Below, piece by piece: positions 44,633-55,450 of a stretch of DNA of 64,000 nt. The translations under genes and the position numbers were made by a program. Position 1 is the stretch's first letter. Each line of letters begins with the position of its first letter. The stretch spans positions 1,748,960 through 1,812,959 of the forward strand of contig GG745330.1 in the NCBI GenBank assembly GCA_000151295.1. The letters are read 5' to 3'. The stretch comes from Allomyces macrogynus ATCC 38327. Taxonomy: Eukaryota; Blastocladiomycota; Blastocladiomycetes; Blastocladiales; Blastocladiaceae. The notes under the pieces were generated by a model. That model was not told the DNA's origin. It worked only from the letters and a program-made list of their open reading frames with translations, and made no database searches.

Positions 44633-45442
44633 TTACTCGTCGCAGCCCACGTACTCGCCGTCGCCAAACGCCTCATCAACAGAGTAAGCGCCGCCGTACT
44701 CGTCAAATGCATCCTCGTCGCCATCGTCATCCTCGTCGATCGCACGACCCGTGTCCCCCATGGCCATGAGCTTGCCGTACCACGCGGGCTGCTCGATCGA
44801 GTGGAAAATGATCTTGAACTCCTTGACGACGACAGTCGTCACGTCGAGGCAGGGCCGCTTGTTGTTCGGTTGGTGCTTGTGGAACACCTTGAGCATCGTC
44901 GACGGCACATGGGACCCGAGGTCGCGCGCTGGCAAAGTCACTCTGAACGATTCCACCTGCGCAAGCGACCCATAGTCGCCGTAGGTCGGCGCACGGCGCG
45001 CAAACATCCGAGAAGGGTCGCTGAGTTCCTTGTGGGTCAACTGGATCGCGCACGTTCTGGGTATTCGGATGCTGCGCGCCATGTAAGGGGGCGACACGGG
45101 CGCCTGCTTGACGGCAAACGTGACCGAGATCGTCACCGACTTGATGCCCGCAGGGATCGGGATTGGGTACACCGTGTGGAACCCAAACATGTGCATCTGG
45201 CCCCGCGGGATCGTTAGGCCCTTGAGCACGAGCCGAATCGACCCGTCGGCATCGTGCGTCACGTCCATGGGCATTGGCATGTACCGCGGATCGGCAAAAG
45301 CGTAGACCTTCGGGTAGATGATCTTCTCGGGCACACGTGCCGTGGCCCGCGCGGCGGCGGCAAACTGCACCGAGGTAGCGAGGATCAACGCGCCCGCAAC
45401 GGCCGAGATGAGGAGAGAGGCGAGGGACGCGTGCTTGTTCAT
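44633..45442 (-). CDS. Secreted YDT-domain protein, single-exon type B
   Basis: One exon, 269 residues. A signal peptide (about 1-32) ends near QFAAAARA. The domain is the best link to the repeat proteins: HDADGSIRLVLKGL, MHMFGFHTVYPIPIPAGIKSVTISVTFAV versus HGADGSVRLVRKGL, HKYGFQTAKPLAIPAGTKYVTFVAQI in YDT exon 2. It then has MFARRAPTYGDYGSL, CLDVTTVVVKEFKIIFHS, and a short acidic end (DEDDDGDEDAFDEYGGAYS). No intron and no basic leader module. Unknown function; likely secreted or surface-bound. Confidence 0.82.
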   Translation of the reverse strand: MNKHASLASLLISAVAGALILATSVQFAAAARATARVPEKIIYPKVYAFADPRYMPMPMDVTHDADGSIRLVLKGLTIPRGQMHMFGFHTVYPIPIPAGIKSVTISVTFAVKQAPVSPPYMARSIRIPRTCAIQLTHKELSDPSRMFARRAPTYGDYGSLAQVESFRVTLPARDLGSHVPSTMLKVFHKHQPNNKRPCLDVTTVVVKEFKIIFHSIEQPAWYGKLMAMGDTGRAIDEDDDGDEDAFDEYGGAYSVDEAFGDGEYVGCDE

Positions 45443-45995
45443 GGTATCGAATCGGCCGTCGACGATAGCAGGACGCGGTCGAAATGGTCGGGCATGTGTT
45501 GGTCGGATCAGGGCGCGTGCCGGTGATCAGATCAGATCCGTGGTTGTTGGGTCGGAGCACGCGGGTTCGTGCAGTCAACTGGAGCGCGACAAGGGGCCGC
45601 CCTCGATTATACCGGCCACCGCGTGTGTCGCTGGAGCGCAGAGTGCATAGCGGCGCGTGACCCGGACGCCTGTCGCTCCGTTGGTGCGCTGGCGCCCGGC
45701 CTCTCATATCTTCCACACTTCGGCTTTGATGGAGGGGAAGCGCAGCACTTCGTTGTGTAGTGCTCTGAAAAGGCCTGTTGCAGCACGGACACCCGCTTAC
45801 GGTGCTCGCTCAAACACGAAAATATACCGATTCATTGCTCAACTACGAAATAGTTTTCCTTACTCGCTCTGCGGCGCATAACTGGGCCAGACCAGCTGAC
45901 CCTCCTCGAGAGTGCACGCGCCAACCCCCAATCAACCCACCATCATCAACCCACTCTGGGCTACCGCCCACGACGCGCCGACCCGTGTCGCGCGC
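45443..45995. other. Intergenic with promoter of gene B
   Basis: About 550 bases; includes TATAAT (reverse, 45606-45611) in a CCGGTATAAT context. The rest is featureless. Confidence 0.45.
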
Positions 45996-47607
45996 CTACT
46001 TCAAGGGCCACCACGACGGCCACTCCCACGCGTCCTCAGCCACCGAGAAGTCGCTGCCGTCGTACTCGTCGTCAGCGGCATCCTCGTCATACGAATCCTC
46101 GACAGAGAAATCGCCGCCGTAGTACTCGTCATCGTCCGCGGCGTCCTCGTCGTACGAATCCTCGACCGAGAAATCACCGCCGTCGTACGCGTCTTCCGAC
46201 ACGGAGAAGTCGCCGCCGTCGTACTCGTCGTCGGCCACCGCGTCCTCGTCGTACGAGTCCTCAAGCGAGAAGCCCTCGTCGTCGTACATGTCCTCCCACA
46301 TGTCGTCGCCCTCGTCGGCCGCGTCCTCGGACACCGAGAAGCCCTCGTCGTAGTTGTCCTCCCACATGTCGTCGTACGACTCGTCCCACGAATCGTCAAA
46401 CGACGCGTAGTCGTAGCCCGACTCGGAGACGGAGAACTTGGCCTTGGCACCGGCGTGCGCCGTCTTCTTGGCGGGCAGCTTGTCGTGGAACTGCACCTTG
46501 AACCCCTTGAGCTGCAGAATCGAGTGGTCCATGCACTTGGTCGTCGACGCGTGGTCGTGCGCGGCCTGCAGCGTGATCGGCGCCGACGTGGCCGACAGCT
46601 TGGAGACGGGCACGCGCAGACGCAGCGTCTCGTACTTGCTCGACCCGTGCGACCCCTTGGGGAACCGCAGGCCGCCGAGGGGCTTGCCACCGTGGAAGAC
46701 GGTGATGGCCGTGTCGGACTTGTGGCACGCCGGCGGCGGCGTCTTCATCCCGGGCTTGGTCTTGCGCTGCACGGGCTTCTTGGCCTGCGCCTTGATCTGC
46801 GCCACGAACGTCACGTACTTGGTCCCGGCCGGGATCGCAAGCGGCTTGGCCGTCTGGAAGCCGTACTTGTGGATCACACCGTGGCCCTTGGTCAAGCCCT
46901 TGCGCACGAGCCGCACCGAGCCGTCTGCACCGTGCTGGATCGCGGCAGGGAAGGGCGGGTCGACAAACGGCACGAGCCCGGCAGGCGCCTTGCGCGGTGC
47001 CGGCTTGCGCGCGCCGGGCGCGGCGGCCGTCGACATAACTAGCGGAGCGGAGATCGGCACGTCAGTTTTCACGGAAGCAAGCGCGCGCGCATCCGATCCA
47101 GACCAGACACCACGTACGCGCCGCCGTCTTGGACTTGGTCTTCTTGTTCGCCTTCTTGGCCTTGAGCCGGAGCTTCTTGAGCTGCTGCTCGAGCTTCTTC
47201 CGGTCCGGGTGGCCCACGGGCAACTTGCCCATCTTCAGCTTGAGCGCCTTGACCTTCTTGGCATAGCGCGCCTGACGCGCCTTGCGCGCCGCTGCCGACA
47301 GCTTCGACCTGGTCTTCTTGATCGGCTTGCCACCCTTGACGTGCGTGCTGACGCGCGCGCCGCCCGCACGCTGCTTCTTGAGCGCCGCCTGCATCCCGGC
47401 CGTCCACGACTTGATCCCGCGCGTCTTCTTGGCCTTCTTGCCGCGCTTGGGCTTGGCCGCGTGCACGGCCGTCAGGTGCGGCGCGTTCGCCGTGCCCGAG
47501 GTTGTGATCGCGGGAACATTGCCGACAATCTGCTGCGCGTCGGCGGTGGTCGCGGCCACGGCGAGCGCCGCCGCGGCGGTCGCGAGGAACAGCGTCGGGT
47601 ACTTCAT
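45996..47607 (-). CDS. Secreted acidic-repeat protein, YDT copy 2
   Basis: Exons 47118-47607 and 45996-47038 (reverse strand) give 510 residues, the longest copy. A signal peptide (MKYPTLFLATAAAALAVAA...TADA) is followed by a 140-residue Lys/Arg/Ala module containing KGGKPIKKTRSKLSAAARKA and the motif LPVGHPDRKKLEQQLKKL. Exon 2 (from MSTAAAPGARKPAPRK) carries the same domain as copy 1, almost identical at DNA level. The tail is longer, with an extra block of YDGGDFSVEDSYDEDAADD units and an unusual end, DAWEWPSWWPLK. Charge is strongly segregated: basic front, acidic back. Function unknown. Confidence 0.85.
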
Positions 47608-48139
47608 GGTGCGTGCGGGGTACTCGAAAGCGGTGGTCGTCGAGGGAGAGCGCGGTCGCGCGCGTGCGCGCCGGATTTATAGGCACAGGTTCGTGGTTGG
47701 TGGGTCGTAGATCGGTCGACATGCTGGCGCGTCGCTCGCGAGGGGTTCCCATGCCAACTGCGCGCCCGGATCGTGCGACCGGAGCGGTGCGAGAAGTCTC
47801 GCGAGCGTGTGCGCGCGGGGGACGGCATGGATTCCCATTGGTGCGGCTGCTCAAGGAGAGAGAAGGCGGCCTGCTCGACAATGAGTGGTGGGAAGACGCG
47901 TCCACGTGTCTTCGGCGTGTCTCCCGCTCCCTCTCTTTCGGCCCGCTCGTCTCAATCACCAGCCCTTCTGTTGTCCTTCCCTGCCGAGATGCTCGCAAAC
48001 GGGCGGTTCGAGAAAGCATCTGATCTGGATCTGATTGTTCTGGGGGGAATACAAGTGAACCACGCAAAACCAGCCAATCCGCACGCACGGGCGGCACCGC
48101 CCCTGCCCACCCACAAACTGCACAAACACGCGCATCCAA
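47608..48139. other. Intergenic with promoter of YDT copy 2
   Basis: About 530 bases between the copy 2 start and the Osh gene stop; contains TATAAAT on the reverse strand (47675-47681), 68 bases before the copy 2 ATG. Confidence 0.5.
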
Positions 48140-51100
48140 TCACCACAACTGCAAATCCGTCGGCGGCCACGCCTTGGCCTCGCGCGCCTCCCAGTACCCG
48201 CCCGCATAGACCCACTCGTCGTTGCCCGCGCCCGCCGGGTCGGCCGAGTGCTCGGCCGGGTGTGCCGCAAACCACCGCGGCTCCCATTTCCGCCCCTGCG
48301 CCTCGAGCTCGCGCCGGAACGCGCGCTGCTTCTCTTCGACGCGCACCTTTTCGGCCTCGGCTTCGGCTGTGTGGCCCTCTTCGAACAGCCGCTGGTCGGG
48401 ACGGAACCGCGTGTCGGTCGGTGGGAGGAGGTCGGCAATGTCGTCCGTGATTTCCTAACCAAGTTGACAGATATGCATGAGTGGAGCGTCCCCAGCCAGC
48501 AAATCCACTTCGGGCGCGGAGACAGAGAAGCAACGCACATTGAGCTCGATCGTAAACTGCGTGAACCCGTACATCTGGTCGACGTTCGGCAGCGGTGGGT
48601 TCGCCTTCCAAATCGACACGGACAAGTTATCGGGCCCCGTCCAGAACAGCGACTCGTTCCAGCGCCCCTGCACGGTCGCGACCTTGTTTCCCTTGGCGCC
48701 AATCACGTTCCCGACCACCTCGTTCTTGGTCACCGACCCACCACCGAGCCACCCGCCGCCGCCATTCTCCTTGAACGTCATTTCCGCGCGCTCTCCCGTG
48801 GTATGGTTTCTCACAATCATTTTGCCGTAATGGTCGAGCGACCGCGTCCCGCCGCCAATCAAGTTGCGCATGCACGTCGTGACTTTCGCCCAGGTGAAGT
48901 GGTCGCCCGTCGCCGGGAACACGACATGCACCGTGCCCGAATGGTAAAACTCCATCGATCGGCCATAAAACTTGGACGCGATCTTCGAGTCCTGGAAAAA
49001 CGTCCACCCGGCATCGCCCTCGGCATGGCACGCCATGATCGGCGGGTAATGGCTGACCTTTTCGGCAATGTACTTGAACCCGCGGTCCGGGCGCACCAGC
49101 TCGTAGGTCTCGCCGTGCAACGGGTTGAAGGGCTTGCGCGACGCACGGTGCGCCGTCGACGCGTACCCGGAAACGGCAAACGCGGCAACGTACTTGAGCC
49201 GGTCGAGCGAGTCGGTCGCGCGCGCCGCGCGGTCGAGTAGGTCCGAGTACTCGAGTTCTTCGGCGAGCCGCTGCAGGAGATTGATCGGCTCGTTGAGGGA
49301 AATCGGCATGGTCACGGTACTCAGGTCCTTGCCGATATTGCGGCGCAGAATCGACATGATCGAGACGTCGTCGCCGGCGACGGGTGACGGCAGGAACCGG
49401 CGCCGCTCGACCATGGTCAGTGGCGGCGAGGCGAGCGCCGACGTGACGGTCGGCCCGCTCAGCCCGCTCGTGCTCGCCGACGCCGCATGCCGCCGCGACA
49501 TGGACGACGGCGCAATCGACTCGGCGTCGGTGTGCGAGTACGAGTAGTCCGAGTCGTCGTCGTCGTCATCGTCGTCGTCCTCGTTATGCTCCTCGTAAAT
49601 CACCATCTCGTGCGTGCTCGCCGCCTTCCCACCGTGCGCGCCGTCCTCGTCCTCGTCGGACGACTCGCCGCCGCCATTCGCAATCACGATTTCCTCGGCA
49701 TCAAACCACATGTCTGACGCGGTCGATGCAATCGAATTGGTGCGCCGGTGCTGCGAAATCAGCGAGAACGGGCGCGACCCGACGGGAAGCGTGGGCGTGC
49801 CCGGCGGTGGCGTACCCGCGACCGTCGTCTCGAGCCGCATCTTGAGGTCGGTGCTCTCGCGCAAGATTTCCTGGTAGGCGAGCTGCAGCGACTTGGCTTT
49901 CGCCCACTCGCACTCGAGCTGGTCGAGCAAGTCCTGCTTTTCCGCGGCCATCAAGTCGGCCAATGCGTGCGCGGCCTCGACGACCGGTGCCGGTACCGCG
50001 TCCGGCTCCTCGCCCTCCACCGCCGCGCTCAACCCCCTCACCCGCTCCTCGACCTTTTCCAAGAACGTCAGCAACGACGCCTCGGCTGCGGCCGTCGCCT
50101 CCTTGGCCTCTTTTGCCATGGCCTCATTCGCCTCCTCTTCCGCCGCCGCCGACCCGGCAATCGACGGCTGCCGCGTGCGCAGCGCCAAATCGGCCGCTTG
50201 CACGGCCTTGTACCGCTTGATGACGGCGAGCCACTTGTCGTAATCGTCCCGCGTCAAGGCGCGCAGGTGCCAGAGCGACGTGCCGGAATCGATGTTGATG
50301 ATGCGGTGGTCGAGGTCGACGGAAATGGCCGAAAGCGCGATCGGAATCGATCCGCGACAGAAACCCGCGGGGAACTTGAAGTAGGCGAGGTGACCGCGGT
50401 CGCAGACAAAGTACCGCTTGGCCCAGCCCTGCATGCGCTTGCGTTTCTTCTTGAGGAGCCACCCGGCGAGCTCGGGCTTGGCTTCGTCCTCGACGGCCTC
50501 TGAAGAACGGGTGAGCGCCACGTGTGGTGAGCATTTCAGGCGACAGCGGGATCTGGCACGAGGAAGGCAAGCAAGGCGAGGCACGGACCGCCCTCGCGCA
50601 TCGCCACGAAAAACGTCATCTTCTTGGACGTGTTGCGTGAAAACGTGTTATCTAGAGGAAAGATCAGCCAGTCAGCATCTATCCAATGATCGCAACGTTA
50701 CGAACCGCCTCTGCAACGGCACGCCACGAAACCATACCAAAGTACAAGACATAAGTCCCCGCGCGATCGACCGATTTCTGGCCTTTGATCGTCGTCTTGG
50801 ACGACTCGTACCGCTGCACGGGCAAAATCTCCTCGAGCGCCGGCTCGCCGCGCGCGGCTTTACTCGATGCGCGCGCGCGCGGGGCGGCGTCGGCCGTCGC
50901 CGGGTAGATCGATGCGTCGTCGGGAACATCGCCATTGAGCGCGTCGGCAGACCCCTTGGGCGAGCTGTTGTTGGGGGAGGGCGCGTGGTGATCGCTCGAA
51001 GACCCGTTGGCCGACCGTTTTCCGGAAAACGGGTTCAGATTGAGGTTGCGGCGGCGCGCGGCGGGGGACGTGGAGGTGGCGTCGGACTCAGTCGTGGACT

Positions 51101-51327
51101 CTGCAGTCGCAGCAGTTCGGGGTCAGCATGCAGGCACCGCGAGCAGGAAGCCGAGAATGGCGGGGGCTCCACATACGCGGCGCATCGGTCGCGTCGTGCT
51201 GATAGAAGAGGCCAAACCCGATATTCTTGCGCTTGGTCGTGAAGTTCCACATGATGGTCTTGGGCGCGTGCGTGACCTGCACATAGTACTTGAAGCAGTC
51301 ACGCGGTGGCACCTCGATTTCCTGCAT
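48140..51327 (-). CDS. Oxysterol-binding protein-related protein, GOLD-PH-ORD type (Osh3-like)
   Basis: Exons 51177-51327, 50738-51100, 50589-50651, 48539-50499 and 48140-48454 (reverse strand) give 950 residues. A GOLD domain spans about 1-190, interrupted by a Ser/Asn-rich insert (VPPRDCFKYYVQV, TYVLYFDNTFSRNTSKKM). A PH domain lies at about 198-290 (AGWLLKKKRKRMQGWAKRYF). There is a helical region, an Asp-run, and an ORD from about 590 (KPFNPLHGETYE, EKVSHYPPIMACHAEG, NESLFWTGPD, LPPTDTRFRPDQR). GOLD-PH-ORD is the fungal Osh3 layout, which exchanges sterol/PI4P at ER-plasma membrane contacts. In the signature EQVSHHPP the second His is Tyr here. Confidence 0.92.
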
Positions 51328-52518
51328 GGTGGACGGCGGGGATGCGCGCGCACGGCGCGATGCGAGGTGCGGGTCGTGGATGGGGCCGAGGCAGGGTGCG
51401 GTCGAGCACGGCGGTGCGCGAAGTTGCGCGGGGTTGCAGCGCTGCGGTGGGCGACGAGCGCGGTTGAGCGGCCGCCGAGGTCGTGCAGCAGCAGCAGGCT
51501 GCAGGAGGTGATGGTTGGCCACGACGACAGCGTGGCGACGGGCGGCGAGGACTGGGCGATGGCGGTGCCGAAGCGGCGGGGTGATGTGCGGCGATCCGTG
51601 AAGGAGCCCACCGCCAGCCTGCCGCACCTGTCGCGCTTCACGGGGTCGCGTCCACCCGCGCCTCCGCTCGATGCCTGGCCGCGGTTCGATCCCTGGTCCA
51701 TGCACGACGAGCAGGAGCGAGCAACAGCGGCGCCGGCAGCAGCACGAGCAGCGCAGACGGTGCCCGCACGCCCGCACTGGCCGCACACGCACGACCATGG
51801 CGCGGCCTCTCGAACCGTGCAACACTGCCGCACGTCATCGCGCGATCGGGGACGAATTTCCGAAACGCGACCCCACTTGAGGAGCCGCCCAGCCGCTGAT
51901 CCAGCGCAACGATGGGATCCAGCAATTTGACGCCGCGCCATGCTCCACCTGCGCGCCGGCTGCGGATCTCGCCGGCGAGGACTCGAGCATGCGAAGAGCG
52001 CGCAATGTCGGGGCCAGTTTTGTGCCGTGCGCGGGATGTGCGGCGGGGGCGCGACAGGGCGCGACAGGGCGCGACAGAGTGCCGGTGCCTCGCACTTCAC
52101 TTTGCTGGTGCCGACGCGTCTCGCGCGTGCCTGTGGCCACCGCCTTGGGAGCGCGCAACCAGCAGCGAAGCACCCTCCCACAGAACGACGCTCGCGCCCG
52201 TTCTCGATGCCCGCGAGCAGACCAACGACGCGCACCTACCGTCGCGCGCTATCAGCCCGGTCCGCGATGACGGCCCGGCATGCGCGAGCGACCGGCGCGC
52301 GTATAAAGACCGCGCGCCGCCCCCGCCGCCCCCGCCGCCACGCCCGCTCCAGGCCAATCGACGACCCTGCCGCTCGCCGTTCTGCTTGCCGCCGGCCGTC
52401 GAGCACACACGACCGCGATCGACGACCTCGGCCCGCCCTCTCGTCCGGACCCGGCCCGCCCTCTTGTCCAGACCCCCTGGCTTCGACCCGACCCGGCTCA
52501 ACCGCAACCGCCGCCACC
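51328..52518. other. Divergent intergenic region
   Basis: About 1.2 kb between the Osh gene and the small secreted protein. Includes three copies of GCGACAGGGC near 52048-52077 and a TATA box at 52302. Long open frames on both strands are GC-driven and unsupported. Confidence 0.45.
52302..52308 (+). promoter_or_regulatory. TATA box of the small Gln/Met-rich secreted protein
   Basis: TATAAAG about 210 bases before the ATG at 52519. Confidence 0.6.
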
Positions 52519-53046
52519 ATGAAACTCACTGCGTTGTTCGTTGTCGCTGCCGCGACCGCGTCCGGGCTCGTCACGGCCGACGCGATGCCGGCGTCCGAGG
52601 ACGCGTTCTACGACGACGACGTGGCCGCGTCGATGGTTGATGCGCCGGTTCTGACCGCGACGCGCCCGCCGGTCGTGCGCAACAACGCCCCGGTTACGGT
52701 CGGCGAGTTCAGCCCGAGCACGTTGGCGCTCCTGGCAAAGATGTCGCCGTTGCAGCGGCAAGCAATGGTGCAGCAGATGCGGCAGATGCGGCAGCAGCGG
52801 CAGAATGAGCAGCAGATGCAGCAGATGCGGCAGCAGCGGCAGATTGAGCAGCATCTGCGCGCGCAGTGCCGGCAGCTCGCCAAGGAAGACCGGCTCGCCG
52901 GCCTGTCGCCGCCGTCACGCGGGACCTCGGGCGCGGGCGCGCTGGCCAGTACGCGCGCGAACCCAATGGACTTCGACTTTATGAACCGCCAATTCCGCGA
53001 CGCCCTGGCGCGGCGGCCGGCCCCGCGCGGCGCACCGCAATCGTAA
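52519..53046 (+). CDS. Small secreted Gln/Met/Arg-rich protein with YDT-type leader
   Basis: A single frame of 175 residues. The signal peptide is MKLTALFVVAAATASGLVTADA, followed by an acidic patch ASEDAFYDDDVAAS like the ASSTDG-type region of copy 3 (SSEDAIIEDVAAS), which suggests a common leader. Then comes a Gln-rich coiled region with repeated QQMRQMRQQRQ, and a Ser/Gly/Arg-rich end. The YDT domain and acidic tail are missing. The gene stops 22 bases before the assembly gap, so a further spliced exon in the gap is possible. Function unknown. Confidence 0.7.
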   Translation: MKLTALFVVAAATASGLVTADAMPASEDAFYDDDVAASMVDAPVLTATRPPVVRNNAPVTVGEFSPSTLALLAKMSPLQRQAMVQQMRQMRQQRQNEQQMQQMRQQRQIEQHLRAQCRQLAKEDRLAGLSPPSRGTSGAGALASTRANPMDFDFMNRQFRDALARRPAPRGAPQS

Positions 53047-53068
53047 CCACGCGCGCCGCAGCCGGTGC

Positions 53069-54058
53069 NNNNNNNNNNNNNNNNNNNNNNNNNNNNNNNN
53101 NNNNNNNNNNNNNNNNNNNNNNNNNNNNNNNNNNNNNNNNNNNNNNNNNNNNNNNNNNNNNNNNNNNNNNNNNNNNNNNNNNNNNNNNNNNNNNNNNNNN
53201 NNNNNNNNNNNNNNNNNNNNNNNNNNNNNNNNNNNNNNNNNNNNNNNNNNNNNNNNNNNNNNNNNNNNNNNNNNNNNNNNNNNNNNNNNNNNNNNNNNNN
53301 NNNNNNNNNNNNNNNNNNNNNNNNNNNNNNNNNNNNNNNNNNNNNNNNNNNNNNNNNNNNNNNNNNNNNNNNNNNNNNNNNNNNNNNNNNNNNNNNNNNN
53401 NNNNNNNNNNNNNNNNNNNNNNNNNNNNNNNNNNNNNNNNNNNNNNNNNNNNNNNNNNNNNNNNNNNNNNNNNNNNNNNNNNNNNNNNNNNNNNNNNNNN
53501 NNNNNNNNNNNNNNNNNNNNNNNNNNNNNNNNNNNNNNNNNNNNNNNNNNNNNNNNNNNNNNNNNNNNNNNNNNNNNNNNNNNNNNNNNNNNNNNNNNNN
53601 NNNNNNNNNNNNNNNNNNNNNNNNNNNNNNNNNNNNNNNNNNNNNNNNNNNNNNNNNNNNNNNNNNNNNNNNNNNNNNNNNNNNNNNNNNNNNNNNNNNN
53701 NNNNNNNNNNNNNNNNNNNNNNNNNNNNNNNNNNNNNNNNNNNNNNNNNNNNNNNNNNNNNNNNNNNNNNNNNNNNNNNNNNNNNNNNNNNNNNNNNNNN
53801 NNNNNNNNNNNNNNNNNNNNNNNNNNNNNNNNNNNNNNNNNNNNNNNNNNNNNNNNNNNNNNNNNNNNNNNNNNNNNNNNNNNNNNNNNNNNNNNNNNNN
53901 NNNNNNNNNNNNNNNNNNNNNNNNNNNNNNNNNNNNNNNNNNNNNNNNNNNNNNNNNNNNNNNNNNNNNNNNNNNNNNNNNNNNNNNNNNNNNNNNNNNN
54001 NNNNNNNNNNNNNNNNNNNNNNNNNNNNNNNNNNNNNNNNNNNNNNNNNNNNNNNNNN
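53069..54058. other. Assembly gap (990 N)
   Basis: A run of 990 N within the secreted-family region. It probably hides the leader exon of the gene ending at 55450, and possibly repeats that prevented assembly. Confidence 0.99.
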
Positions 54059-54247
54059 AGCTTTTTTCTTATTTGTACAGACCCTCGTCCCCCGCCAATC
54101 CTCTCTTCGAACGAAGAATCATTGGAGGTAGGCATTGTCTATGATTTGAAGTTAGTAAAGGCCTAATCAAGCTGCCGTCGGCGGCTTAATAGAAGCCAAT
54201 TGATGTTTCGAAATGAAATGAACGGGAAGGCAGCTCACAAGGCCGTA

Positions 54248-55450
54248 GGCGCCCGACCAAAAGCACGCGCGGTCCTTGCGGATCGCCCTCGGCGATCCCG
54301 GGCACGCGCGTGGGCGTGGGCACGGGCGCGACGATCACGCGCCGGTCGGCCCCGGGCACGGTCACGTCGGCACCGATCATGACGGCGTCGGGGCCGGTCA
54401 CGATCAAGAGCGGCATCTTCCGGCAGCCGCGGATCCACGGGAAGCCCGGGACGGGCCAACAGGCCAAGATGTGGACGGCCGGGGCGAACCCCGTGCGCAA
54501 GCCCAAGGGCACGCGCAAGCGCACGACCGTGCACCAGACGGTCGTTGTGAACAAGATCGGTGCGGCACCGCGCAAGCGCAAGACGACGGCCGAGCTGCTG
54601 CGGGACCGGATCAACGCGCTCCCCGTCGGGTCGCCGCTGCGTGTCACCTACGAGCGCCGGCTCGCGCGGCTGCAGGCGGCCAAGACCGGCGGCGCGGCGG
54701 GGCAAAGGCCCAAGACGTGGTCGGCGGGGATCCCCAAGCTCGGGCGCAAGCCCGGCAAGATCGTGCGCAAGCCCAAGAAGGTGCGCAAGACCGTGGTCGT
54801 CGTGAAGAAGCACGGCGGCGCGCCGCGCAAGCGCAAGACAACGGCCGAGCTGCTGCGGGACCGGATCAATGCACTGCCCGTCGGGTCGCCGCTGCGCGTC
54901 ACCTACGAGCGCCGGCTCGCGCGCTTGAACAAGGCCAAGACCGCGACACTGTCGACGCCCCTGACGCAGCCGAAGCGTACGCATCATTTTATGAGTCTGA
55001 TTTGACGAGCCGATCGCGTGGGTTGATGGACAGGAACTGACGCTCCCGTTGTTTTGTCCACCGGATCTAGTCATGTCGCTCGCCGGTTCGGGGTACGATT
55101 ACGCGTCGTTTGACGACGCCTGGGACGAGACGTACGACGACATGTGGGAGGACAACTACGACGAGGGCTTCTCGGTGTCCGAGGACGCGGCCTACGAGGG
55201 CGACGACATGTGGGAGGACATGTACGACGACGAGGGCTTCTCGCTTGAGGACTCGTACGACGAGGACGCGGTGGCCGACGACGAGTACGACGGCGGCGAC
55301 TTCTCCGTGTCGGAAGACGCGTACGACGGCGGTGATTTCTCGGTCGAGGATTCGTACGACGAGGACGCCGCGGACGATGACGCGTACGACAGCGGCGATT
55401 TCTCGGTCGAGGACTCGTATGACGAGGATGCCGCTGACGACGAGTACTAA
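54248..55450 (+). CDS. YDT copy 4, partial: duplicated basic modules plus acidic tail
   Basis: The 3' part of exon 1 (open from about 54217 to 54976) and exon 2 (55071-55450) join in phase 1, giving ...TQPKLMSLAGSGYDYASFDD. The basic part holds two copies of a module RKRKTTAELLRDRINALPVG, SPLRVTYERRLARL. Exon 2 lacks the whole central domain: it goes straight from MSLAGSG to the repeats (DDMWEDNYDEGFSVSEDAA, YDGGDFSVEDSYDEDAADD). So this copy is a basic-acidic protein without the domain. No signal peptide or credible start lies between the gap and 54300; the leader is presumably in the gap. An exon start near 54248 (after GCCGTAG) is a guess. Confidence 0.65.
54571..54930 (+). repeat. Direct repeat of a basic module
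   Basis: Bases 54571-54675 and 54829-54930 are near-identical direct copies encoding RKRKTTAELLRDRINALPVG and SPLRVTYERRLARL. The preceding TAG...RKP...KTVVV segments are also related, so the unit is about 258 bases. Confidence 0.85.

Noticed and set aside
45912..47042. Plus-strand frame of 376 residues opposite YDT copy 2 (and similar ones opposite copies 1, 3 and 4)
   Set aside because: It is the antisense of the acidic-repeat exon; the repetitive GAC/GAG/TAC codons leave all frames open. The reverse-strand gene has signal peptide, introns and conserved domain.
51123..52235. Reverse-strand frame of 370 residues upstream of the Osh gene
   Set aside because: Arg/Ala/Pro/Ser-rich composition produced by GC-rich DNA; overlaps the Osh first exon in another frame and has no domain.
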